From Planctomycetota bacterium (GTDB lineage: Bacteria; Planctomycetota; B15-G4), in contig JAJDER010000117.1 in assembly GCA_029259725.1 (NCBI GenBank), positions 1 to 38,025 on the forward strand: a DNA stretch of 38,025 nucleotides. The letters are read 5' to 3'. Below, in pieces: positions 8,895-15,878 of the stretch. Under the pieces are notes generated by a model that saw nothing but the letters and a program-made list of their open reading frames with translations, was not told the origin of the DNA and did not search any database. Numbering within the stretch: the first letter of the stretch is position 1; every line of letters starts with the position of its first letter. A program made the translations under genes and the position numbers.

Positions 8895-9335
8895 ATGGGC
8901 ATCATCATCATCGAGGCCAAGGTCGTGGTGCAGTTCCGCATCGACGGCTTCGAGCGTGACACCTGGTCCACGGCGCGCCGACACTTCGTGCCGAAGCTCG
9001 GTCAGGAACCGGGGATCAAGGAACATCTCGACGCGTGGAGCAGCGTGTCCATCGAGTACGACGACACGCTCGACGAGCCGACGCGCCACCCGCGCGAGAT
9101 CCTGGCGGAGCAGCTCGTGCTGGTGAACGGGATCCGCTTCGGCAAGCACCCCGAACTCGAATTCGGCCCGATGATCGGCGGCTGCATCCGCGTGGGGGGC
9201 GTCCATTACTGCACGTTCGGGTACCGGCTGCGCATGAAGGGTGCGGGGGACCTGACCTACGAGGATCCGACCACGCGCCGGTCGGTCAGCGTGGACATGG
9301 CGCTCTCGTGGGAGTCGCAGGGTTCCCACCACTAG
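8895..9335 (+). CDS. Hypothetical protein, 146 residues
   Basis: I do not recognise the family. A strong Shine-Dalgarno (AAGGGGGGAC) ends 4 bases before ATG 8895, which supports a real gene. The product starts with a short beta-like segment (MGIIIIEAKVVVQF) and has no signal peptide or membrane span. It is mixed alpha/beta by composition, with two Cys in the segment GGCIRVGGVHYCTFGYRL, and ends in HH. It follows the receptor kinase by 102 bp on the same strand, so it may be co-transcribed. The gap between them holds nothing I recognise. Codon use and GC match the neighbours. Confidence 0.75.
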   Translation: MGIIIIEAKVVVQFRIDGFERDTWSTARRHFVPKLGQEPGIKEHLDAWSSVSIEYDDTLDEPTRHPREILAEQLVLVNGIRFGKHPELEFGPMIGGCIRVGGVHYCTFGYRLRMKGAGDLTYEDPTTRRSVSVDMALSWESQGSHH

Positions 9336-9384
9336 GCGCGCGCGAGCGGGACCCGGCCATCCGGTGAAGTGCTACGCTGAGCCC

Positions 9385-10137
9385 ATGGACGTGCCACGCG
9401 GACTGCCCGGAGGCGGCGCCCCGCTCGGGGGCACGGGGGTCACGGCCGCCGACGAGGTCGTGCTCACGCAGGTCCTGCTCGAGGACGAGGCGGCCGCCGC
9501 GGCGGTGGACCCGCTGCTCGCACCGGACGAGCGCGCGCGCGCCGGCCGCTTCGTGTTCCCGGTCCACGCGCGACGCTTCGTGGTCGCGCGCGGGGCGCTG
9601 CGTTCGATCCTCGGCGCGTTGCTGGACGTGCCGCCGGCCACGCTGCGTCTCGACTACGGCCCGCAGGGCAAGCCGTACCTGCCCGAGGCGCCCGAGGTGT
9701 CGTTCAACCTGACGCATTCCGCCGACCGGGCGACCGTGGCCGTGGCCCTCGGCCGCCGCGTCGGTGTCGACATCGAGGCACCCCGCGGCGTGCGTGACCC
9801 GCTGCGGCTGGCCCGGCGCTTCTTCGCGCCGGGTGAGATCCAGGAGCTCGCCCAGCTCGACGAGGGTCGGCGGCTGGCCGGCTTCCTGCACGGGTGGACG
9901 CGCAAGGAGGCGTTTCTCAAGGCCGTCGGCAGCGGGCTCAGCGGGGGCCTGGACAGTTTCGACGTGTCCCTCACGCCGGGGGTGCCGGCCGTGTTCCGTC
10001 GACTCGGCCCGGACGCCGAGGGCGCCGAGTGGCAGCTGCACGACCTGCCGCCGGCCGCGGGGTGGTTCGGCGCGCTCGTGGTGGAGGGCGGCCCCGTGCA
10101 GGTGCGACAACGGAGCTGGGAGCCCGGTTCGCCGTGA
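9385..10137 (+). CDS. 4'-phosphopantetheinyl transferase, Sfp/AcpT type
   Basis: The product has 250 residues from ATG 9385; an in-frame GTG at 9364 is an alternative start seven codons upstream. It transfers phosphopantetheine from CoA to a serine of acyl or peptidyl carrier proteins. Family motifs are present in order: YGPQGKPYLP at about 91-100, SFNLTHS at 106-112, VGVDIEAPR with Asp129 and Glu131 (magnesium ligands), then FLHGWTRKEAFLKAVG with Trp171, Lys174, Glu175 and Lys179. Length and motif order fit the longer Sfp-like class. No carrier-protein gene is visible in the window. Its stop TGA overlaps the GTG start of the LigD-like gene as GTGA, so the two are probably translated together, an odd pairing of lipid/polyketide priming with DNA repair. 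Confidence 0.93.
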   Translation: MDVPRGLPGGGAPLGGTGVTAADEVVLTQVLLEDEAAAAAVDPLLAPDERARAGRFVFPVHARRFVVARGALRSILGALLDVPPATLRLDYGPQGKPYLPEAPEVSFNLTHSADRATVAVALGRRVGVDIEAPRGVRDPLRLARRFFAPGEIQELAQLDEGRRLAGFLHGWTRKEAFLKAVGSGLSGGLDSFDVSLTPGVPAVFRRLGPDAEGAEWQLHDLPPAAGWFGALVVEGGPVQVRQRSWEPGSP

Positions 10138-12413
10138 CTCCGAGGGCCGGACGTGTGGGGGATGGCGGCGTCGGTGGCAGCGGCAGCGGCAGCAGCAGCG
10201 GCGGTGGCAGCGGCAGCAGCAGCAGCAGCGGCGGCAGCAGCGGCGGCGGCAGTGGCGGCGGCAGTGGCGGCAGCGGCCGGGGCCGCCGTGCCGGCCGGGA
10301 GACTCGCGCCAAGGACATCGACGCGTATCGCGAGAAGCGCGACTTCGCGTCCACGCCCGAGCCGCCGCCCGACCGGTCCACCGAGGGGCCCGGCGACGGC
10401 GAGCGCGATGCGCGTCCGGTCTTCGTCGTGCACCGACACGACGCGCGTCGCCTGCACTACGACCTGCGCCTGGAGATGGACGGCGTGCTCACCAGCTGGG
10501 CGGTGCCCCGGGGCTTCTGCTACGACCCGGCCGAGAAGCGCCTCGCGGTGCGCACCGAGGACCACCCCATGGAGTACGAGCACTTCCACGGTGTGATCCC
10601 GCCCGGGCAGTACGGCGCCGGCACGATGACGATCTGGGATCGGGGTCGTTACGAGATCCTGCAGGCCGACACGGGCCGCAGGGCCCTCGCTTCGGGCGAG
10701 GTCAAGGTGCTCCTGTCCGGGCGGCGCCTCCGCGGTGAGTGGCACCTGGTGCGCACCGATGTCGAGGCCGACCACTGGCTGCTGTTCAAGAGCCGCGATC
10801 TCTACGCCGGGCCGCCACGCGATTCGGTGCTCGGCGTGGACCTGTCCGCAGCGCTCGAGCGCGCGCTGCCGCGCACGGTGCGCCTGGCCGAAGCGGCGGG
10901 CGAGGCGTTGCTCGGCGACCCCGGCTGGGTGCACGAGATGTCCTTCGCCGGCCGCCGACTGCCGGCCGAGAAGCAGGGCGACGTCGTGCGTCTGCGCGGT
11001 CTGAGGCGCTCGCTCTCGAAGCACCCACAGCTCCACGACGAACTCGCGGCCCTGCGCGCCTCCACCGCCCTGCTCGACGGCGTGCTGGTCGCGCTCGATC
11101 CGGCCGGACGCCCGTGCCCGGAGACGCTGGAGCGACGGCTGGCCGGCGAGGCCGACGGCCCGCTCTGCTACTACGCCTTCGACCTGCTGCACTGGGACGA
11201 CTTCGACCTGCGGCCCCTCCCCCTGCGCGATCGCAAGTCCGCCCTGCGCGCGATCCTGCCGGTGGGGGCGACAGCGCTGCTCTACGTCGACCACGTGGCC
11301 GGCGACGGTGCGGCTCTGCTCGAAGCCGTGGCCGACGCGGGCCTGCCCGGCATGATCTCCCGGCGCGTCGATGCGCCCTACCCCTCCGGGCGCTCGGCGG
11401 ACTGGGCCTTCACGGGTGTCGATGACCGGGACCCCGAGGTCGCGGCCGCCCCCGGGACCACCCGCTCCGCGCCGCGTGCCGCGACGGTCGGAGAGGCTCT
11501 CGCCGAGCGCGCGCGGGGGCGTCGGCAGACGGTGCGCGTGACCCACCCGGCCAAGATCTTCTGGCCGGCCGAGGGGTTCACCAAGGCGGACCTGGTCGGG
11601 TACTACGATCGCATCGCCGAGACCCTGCTGCCCTACCTCGCCGATCGCCCGGTGCACATGAACCGCTTCCCCGACGGCATCGAGGGCGAGTCCTTCTACC
11701 AGCGTCAGGCCTACCACCCGCTGCCGGATTGGGTCGAGACCGAACCGGTCGCCTCCAGCCGGAGCGCGGAGCCGATCCCGCACGTGGTCTGCGGGAGCCG
11801 CGCGACCCTGCTGTGGATGGCCAATCTCGGCTCGATCGACCTGCACCCCTGGCTGTCGCGGCGCGGACATCTGGACGAGCCGGACTGGGCGCTGATCGAC
11901 CTGGACCCGAAGGACGCGCCCTTCAGCGACGTGCTGGCCATCGCCCGCGCCACCGGGCGGCTGCTGCACGGCATCGGCCTGCGCCCGGTGCTCAAGACCT
12001 CGGGCAAGACGGGGTTGCACATCGTGGTGCCGTTGCAAGCCGGGTACAGCTACGACCAGAGCCGGATGTTCTGTGAGCTCGTCGCGCGGCAGGTGTGTCG
12101 TGAGCTCCCGGAGATCGCCACCGTGGAGCGCATGCCGGCGTCGCGCGGCGGGCGCGTCTACATCGACTTCCTGCAGAACCGGCGCAGCCAGACCGTGGTG
12201 CCTCCGTACAGCGTGCGTCCGGTGCCCGGCGCGAGCGTCTCCACTCCGCTGCACTGGCACGAACTCGACGGCGATCTGCATCCGTCGCACTTCACGATCC
12301 TGGGCGTCCCCTCGCGCGTCGAGCAGCACGGCGACCTGTTTCGCGGCGCTCTCGACGATCCCCAGGACCTGCTCCCCGCGCTGGCGGCGCTCGAGGCCCG
12401 GATCCGCGGTTGA
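10134..12413 (+). CDS. ligD: LigD-like NHEJ protein: 3'-phosphoesterase, degenerate ligase, primase-polymerase
   Basis: The frame is open far upstream, but the start is best placed at GTG 10134 (GTGA overlap with the transferase stop), giving 759 residues. Residues 11-50 are an almost pure Gly/Ser linker. Residues about 60-225 are the phosphoesterase domain: FVVHRHDARRLHYDLRL with His102, His108 and Asp110, then FCYDP, HPMEYEHFHGVIPPGQYGAG and GEWHLVR. Residues about 255-450 resemble the ligase adenylation domain, but motif I reads HEMSFAGRR (268-275) where KxDG is expected. The nucleophilic Lys is Ser270 and the Asp is Ala272, so it cannot self-adenylate. Residues about 465-755 are the LigD polymerase (AEP primase) with IDLDPKD (Asp589, Asp591) and YIDFLQN (Asp678) intact. 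It would trim and fill DNA ends and hand them to the separate ligase at 13657. Confidence 0.92.
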   Translation: MTPRAGRVGDGGVGGSGSGSSSGGGSGSSSSSGGSSGGGSGGGSGGSGRGRRAGRETRAKDIDAYREKRDFASTPEPPPDRSTEGPGDGERDARPVFVVHRHDARRLHYDLRLEMDGVLTSWAVPRGFCYDPAEKRLAVRTEDHPMEYEHFHGVIPPGQYGAGTMTIWDRGRYEILQADTGRRALASGEVKVLLSGRRLRGEWHLVRTDVEADHWLLFKSRDLYAGPPRDSVLGVDLSAALERALPRTVRLAEAAGEALLGDPGWVHEMSFAGRRLPAEKQGDVVRLRGLRRSLSKHPQLHDELAALRASTALLDGVLVALDPAGRPCPETLERRLAGEADGPLCYYAFDLLHWDDFDLRPLPLRDRKSALRAILPVGATALLYVDHVAGDGAALLEAVADAGLPGMISRRVDAPYPSGRSADWAFTGVDDRDPEVAAAPGTTRSAPRAATVGEALAERARGRRQTVRVTHPAKIFWPAEGFTKADLVGYYDRIAETLLPYLADRPVHMNRFPDGIEGESFYQRQAYHPLPDWVETEPVASSRSAEPIPHVVCGSRATLLWMANLGSIDLHPWLSRRGHLDEPDWALIDLDPKDAPFSDVLAIARATGRLLHGIGLRPVLKTSGKTGLHIVVPLQAGYSYDQSRMFCELVARQVCRELPEIATVERMPASRGGRVYIDFLQNRRSQTVVPPYSVRPVPGASVSTPLHWHELDGDLHPSHFTILGVPSRVEQHGDLFRGALDDPQDLLPALAALEARIRG
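10164..10277 (+). repeat. Low-complexity GGC/AGC trinucleotide tract encoding a Gly/Ser linker
   Basis: About 114 bases are almost entirely GGC, AGC and GGT codons within the start of the LigD-like gene, encoding residues 11-48 (Gly and Ser only, bar one Val). The other two frames read as poly-Ala and as Gln/Arg-rich runs, a sign of simple-repeat expansion. The tract is likely to vary in length between strains. Confidence 0.85.
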
Positions 12414-12415
12414 CG

Positions 12416-13660
12416 CTACTCCTCGGCGCCCTCGAGTCGCGCGCGGACCTCGCGCGCCGACAGCCCGTGCGGGTCCTGCTCCAGGTAGTGTCGCCAGTGT
12501 TCGCAGGCGCCGGCGCGGTCGCCCTGGCCGGCCAGGGTCTCGGCCAGGTTGTAGTGGGCGTCCGCGTAGCCGGGTGCCGCGTCGAGCGCGCGGCGGTAGG
12601 CGTCCACGGCCTGGTCGATGCGGCCGAGATCTCCGAGCACCACGCCCAGGTTGTTCCAGGCCTCGGCGTAGACCGGGTCGAGTGCGATGGCCCGGCGGAA
12701 CGAGGCCTCGGCGGCGTCGGCGCGGCCGAGAGCGAAGAGCACGTTGCCGCGGTTGAAGCAGAGGTCGGGTTGCTCGCCGCCGAGGAGTTCCGCGTGGGCA
12801 TAGGCACCGAGGGCGTCGTCGAGGCGATCCTCGGCTTCGGCACGCAGGGCCGCATCGAACCAGGCGTCGATGTCGAGTGACCTGGTGGCGCGCGCACCAG
12901 AGGCGGCGCCCGGGTCGCGGGCGGGGTCGAGGGCGTGTTCGGTGGCGCCGCCGAGGGGCAGGACCAGCGGCGGCTCGTGCGTCGGCCCGGCCTGGTTGTC
13001 ACCGAACCCGAAGACGAGTTGGCCGCTCGGTTCGGCCAGACGGCCGTCGGGCATGCGCACGACCAGGGTCCGGCCGCGCTCGAGGAGTTCCAGCTGGGCG
13101 AGACTGCGGCCGCCGTCATCGAGCCAGTCGGAGAGCTGGCCCAGGCTGCGACGCAAGCGCGCCGGCGTGACGCCCGAGCGCGTCAGGTTCAGCAGCGTGC
13201 GCGCGGCGGAGACCTCGGCGAATCCGAAGAACAACAGTCGACCCACGGTGCGCGCCGGCGTGATCAGGCCCGCGTGGACCCAGCGGCGCACGCGGCTGGC
13301 GGGCACGCCGAGAATGCGGCCCAGGTGCGCGATCGTGTAGAGCCGGTGCAGGTCCGCCTGTCGGTCGTGCAGACCGAGGCGCTGCAGGAAGACCTCTTCG
13401 GGCACGATCTCGAGCGCGGCGCCCCGACCCTGCAAGTGCCGGGCCTCGCGCAGGCTGGCCGTGAGCCGGCCGTCCTCTCCGAGCGGCGGGCCGCCGCGGC
13501 CGACGACGAGCAGCGCCGTGCTGGCCGTGGGCAGCACCACCGGGCGCGCGCCGGCCCGCTCCAGCCGACGCACGGCCTCGGCCCGCGGCATCGACGCGAG
13601 ACGCCCGGTGATCGCCACCTCCAGGCCCTGCCAGTCGGTCGTCGCCTTCGCGTCCGTCAT
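12416..13660 (-). CDS. BRCT - MerR-type HTH - TPR protein of the NHEJ locus
   Basis: The protein has 414 residues from ATG 13660, which overlaps the ligase stop as ATGA. Residues about 10-95 look like a BRCT domain (LEVAITGRLASMPRAEAVRR, then ERAGARPVV, TALLVVGRGG). Residues about 110-180 look like a MerR-type helix-turn-helix (LYTIAHLGRILGVPASRVRR, WVHAGLITPARTVGRLLFFG). Residues about 275-400 are TPR repeats (FNRGNVLFALGRADAAEASF, AWNNLGVVLGDLGRIDQAVD, HYNLAETLAGQGDRAGACEH). BRCT domains bind phosphopeptides or other BRCT partners in repair, MerR domains bind DNA, and TPRs assemble complexes. Coupling to the ligase suggests an NHEJ scaffold or a locus regulator. I know of no assigned function for this architecture. 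It ends 2 bases from the convergent LigD-like gene. Confidence 0.85.
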   Translation of the reverse strand: MTDAKATTDWQGLEVAITGRLASMPRAEAVRRLERAGARPVVLPTASTALLVVGRGGPPLGEDGRLTASLREARHLQGRGAALEIVPEEVFLQRLGLHDRQADLHRLYTIAHLGRILGVPASRVRRWVHAGLITPARTVGRLLFFGFAEVSAARTLLNLTRSGVTPARLRRSLGQLSDWLDDGGRSLAQLELLERGRTLVVRMPDGRLAEPSGQLVFGFGDNQAGPTHEPPLVLPLGGATEHALDPARDPGAASGARATRSLDIDAWFDAALRAEAEDRLDDALGAYAHAELLGGEQPDLCFNRGNVLFALGRADAAEASFRRAIALDPVYAEAWNNLGVVLGDLGRIDQAVDAYRRALDAAPGYADAHYNLAETLAGQGDRAGACEHWRHYLEQDPHGLSAREVRARLEGAEE

Positions 13661-14586
13661 TCGTCCCCGTCGATGATCAGATCCACGAACACGGGCGCGC
13701 GCAGGCGCCCCTCGCGGGTGTACTCGAGGAAGTCGACCACGCAGAAGAGACCGGCCTCCACCCAGCGGGCCCGCTCCGGACACGGCACCAGGGGCGTGCT
13801 CCTCGGTCTCTGGTCCAGCTCCTCGAGCAGCCTGCTGCGCATCGCCTCGGTGAGTCCGCTGCCCACCCGGCCCACGTGACGCAGCGCGCCGTCGGCATCC
13901 GGCGCGCCGATCACGAGGCTGGAGACATCGCCGGTGTCGTCGGGCATCCAGCCGAGGATCACCGCATGCAGGCGCCGCGTCGTCTTGACCTTGGTCCAGG
14001 CGTCACTGCGTTTCCCGGCCAGGTAGCGGCTGTCGAGTCGCTTGGCGACCATGCCCTCCAGCTCGCGGGCGGCGGCCTGCTCGAAGAAGGAGCGACCCGC
14101 GCCGACGACGCCCGACGAGAGCACGACGCGGTCGTTCTCGAAGTCACCGAGGAGCGCCTCGAGTCGCGCGCGGCGTTCGCGCAGCGGTAGCTGGGTCAGG
14201 TCCTCGAAGTCGAGGGACAGCAGGTCGAAGACCACGTAGCTGGCGGGCAGCTCGGAGGCGAGGCGCGTGATCGTCGCCGCGCCGCGGGCTTGCTGGCGCG
14301 ACATGACCGAGGGGAAACTGGGTCGGTCGTCGCGCAGCACGACGAGTTCGCCGTCGAGCAACGTGCCCGCCGGTAGGTCGGCCAGCCGGGCGAGTTCCGG
14401 GTAGAGCGCGAGGCACTCGCGGCGGTGGCGATTCACGAGCCGCGTCTGATCGCCGTCCACGTAGGCGAGGGCGCGGACACCGTCCCACTTGATCTCGAAC
14501 AGGTGCTCGTCCGAGTCGAACGGGCGCTTCCCGAGCACGGCGAGCATCGGGGGCACGAAATCGGGCAGGGTTCGGGGCGCGGACAT
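13657..14586 (-). CDS. Stand-alone ATP-dependent DNA ligase (LigD ligase-domain type)
   Basis: The product has 309 residues. It seals nicks and ends with ATP through a Lys-AMP intermediate. Motif I is intact: FEIKWDGVRAL with Lys33. Motif Ia follows (NRHRRE), then LLDGELVV (motif III region), YVVFDLLSLDFEDL, EGMVAKRLDSRY (motif IV) and WTKVKTTR (motif V). The OB-fold part includes GAPDADGALRHVGRVGSGLT, typical of LigD C-terminal ligase domains. It therefore supplies the activity missing from the decayed ligase domain of the LigD-like protein at 10134. It lies 150 bp downstream of Ku on the same strand, and its stop overlaps the BRCT-MerR-TPR start. The 150-bp gap is G-rich; a weak promoter-like pair on minus (TGTGAC and GACAAT) is possible but not convincing. 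Confidence 0.93.
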   Translation of the reverse strand: MSAPRTLPDFVPPMLAVLGKRPFDSDEHLFEIKWDGVRALAYVDGDQTRLVNRHRRECLALYPELARLADLPAGTLLDGELVVLRDDRPSFPSVMSRQQARGAATITRLASELPASYVVFDLLSLDFEDLTQLPLRERRARLEALLGDFENDRVVLSSGVVGAGRSFFEQAAARELEGMVAKRLDSRYLAGKRSDAWTKVKTTRRLHAVILGWMPDDTGDVSSLVIGAPDADGALRHVGRVGSGLTEAMRSRLLEELDQRPRSTPLVPCPERARWVEAGLFCVVDFLEYTREGRLRAPVFVDLIIDGDE

Positions 14587-14736
14587 CGAACCGGCGATTG
14601 TCGCACTCCGGGGTCGATCTCGTCACACCCCGCGTGTGTGCGCGGGTCGGAGCGCGGAGGCGCCGGGGGACTGCGGGGACCAGGGGGACCGACCGGGGGG
14701 GGACCGGTTCCCGTGCGGAGGGGGCCGTGGTGGCGC

Positions 14737-15681
14737 TCAGCCGCTCTTGCGCTTCCTGGTCGCCGGCTTCTTGCGGGAGGCGCTGGGGGCCAGCTTCGGA
14801 GACGGCTTGGTGCTCGCCGCGGTCTTCCTGGCGGGCGTCTTGCGGGCGCCGGCGCCGGCGGCCTTGCCGGTCTGCTTCGCCGGCGCAGCGCCACCCGCCG
14901 CCTGGGCCGCCGCGACGGACTGCTTGAGCGCGTCCATGAGGTTGATGATCTTCGGCTCCTCGGGGTCGGGCGCGGCCACGACCTCCTGACCATCGATCTT
15001 CAACTGGATCAGCTCGCCGAGCCGTTCGACGTACTCGTCCGTGTAGTGGCCGTAGTCGAACTCCTCGATCGTGGAGGCCTCGATCAGGGTCTGCGCCAGC
15101 GATCGCTCCTCGTCGGTCGTGTCGGCCGGAGGGGCCTCGTCGGCGAAGACGTCGGCGCCCTTCACCTTCTTCGCGACGTGCAGCACGGTCAGCATCAGCA
15201 TGTCGCCGCGCGTCCGCACCAGCACGAGTTGTTCGCGGCCCGACAGGATGATCTTCCCCAGCGCGTGGACGGCGAGATCCGCCATGCCCTGCCGCAGCAG
15301 CGCGTAGGGTTTCTTTCCGGCCACGCCGTCGGGGAGCAGGTAGTAGGTCTTGCCCGCGTGGTAGATCGGATCGACCTCGTCGACCGACACGAACCCGGCG
15401 ATCGACACCGAGCGGTCCGACTCCTTCCGCAGCTTGTCGAGCTCGTCCGGTTCGATGACGACGTACTGATCCTTGGCGTACTCGTACCCGCTGATGATCT
15501 CGTCGCTCTTCAGCTCGCCGTGCTCCTCGCAGATCTTGCGGTAGCGCACGCGCGCGTGGCAGTCCTTGTGCAGCTGGTTGAGCCGGATCTCCTCGGTGGT
15601 GTTGTTCGCGGTGAACGCCTTCACCGGGACCGAGACGAGGCTGAGTTTGAGGAAACCCTTCCAGCTGGAGCGGGGAGCCAT
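14737..15681 (-). CDS. ku: Ku, NHEJ DNA end-binding protein
   Basis: The product has 314 residues from ATG 15681, with a GGGAG-like sequence nearby. Bacterial Ku forms a homodimeric ring on double-strand ends and recruits LigD. The start SSWKGFLKLSLVSVPVKAF is diagnostic of the family, followed by LNQLHKDCHARVRYRKICEE, ISGYEYAKDQYVVIEPDELD, HYTDEYVERLGELIQLKI and the usual late helix. Residues about 260-314 form a Lys/Ala/Pro-rich histone H1-like tail (KTPARKTAAS and SRKKPATRKRKSG). Such extended basic C-termini in other bacterial Ku proteins aid DNA binding and threading. It is the first gene of a minus-strand set (Ku, ligase, BRCT-MerR-TPR). A GTTC-N7-GTTC repeat lies 168 bp upstream. Confidence 0.96.
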   Translation of the reverse strand: MAPRSSWKGFLKLSLVSVPVKAFTANNTTEEIRLNQLHKDCHARVRYRKICEEHGELKSDEIISGYEYAKDQYVVIEPDELDKLRKESDRSVSIAGFVSVDEVDPIYHAGKTYYLLPDGVAGKKPYALLRQGMADLAVHALGKIILSGREQLVLVRTRGDMLMLTVLHVAKKVKGADVFADEAPPADTTDEERSLAQTLIEASTIEEFDYGHYTDEYVERLGELIQLKIDGQEVVAAPDPEEPKIINLMDALKQSVAAAQAAGGAAPAKQTGKAAGAGARKTPARKTAASTKPSPKLAPSASRKKPATRKRKSG

Positions 15682-15787
15682 GGTGATCGATCCTGCGGGT
15701 TCTCCGGGCGCGCCCGGCGGGGTGTTCGCGTGGCCTGCCACCGACGCGGCGGGGACCCGGCATTGCAGCACATCGGTGCGATCCCGG

Positions 15788-15803
15788 CCGGGCTTTGGCC
15801 CGG
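15788..15803. terminator. Perfect GC-rich hairpin between the HupE-like gene and Ku
   Basis: Arms CCGGGC and GCCCGG enclose a TTTG loop, giving a perfect 6-bp stem 76 bases past the stop of the minus-strand HupE-like gene. No T tract follows on either strand, so termination is only a possibility. Confidence 0.35.
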
Positions 15804-15849
15804 AGCCCGGAAGTCCATCGGTTCGTGCGCCGCCCGCGCTGAAGCACCC

Positions 15850-15864
15850 GAACAAAGAGCGAAC
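15850..15864 (-). promoter_or_regulatory. GTTC-N7-GTTC direct repeat upstream of Ku
   Basis: On the minus strand GTTC, seven bases (GCTCTTT) and GTTC lie in the gap between the HupE-like stop and Ku. This is the form of the LexA box known from Alphaproteobacteria. It sits about 170 bp before the Ku start, so it could make the NHEJ set damage-inducible. No lexA gene is in the window and a chance match is possible. Confidence 0.35.
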
Positions 15865-15878
15865 ACGAGACGCGACGC

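Noticed and set aside
5259-9332. Very long minus-strand open frame (1357 codons) opposite the MlaA fusion and the kinase
   Set aside because: Antisense to genes with clear motifs; its composition is the Arg/His/Gln/Ala pattern expected from a stop-poor shadow frame in GC-rich DNA.
10153-10596. Poly-Ala and Gln/Arg-rich frames at the trinucleotide tract
   Set aside because: These are the other two readings of the GGC/AGC repeat; only the Gly/Ser frame leads into the LigD-like protein.
14587-14736. Promoter or terminator between Ku and the ligase
   Set aside because: TGTGAC with a 19-bp spacer to GACAAT is weak, and the G-rich runs give no clear hairpin; Ku and ligase may share one transcript.
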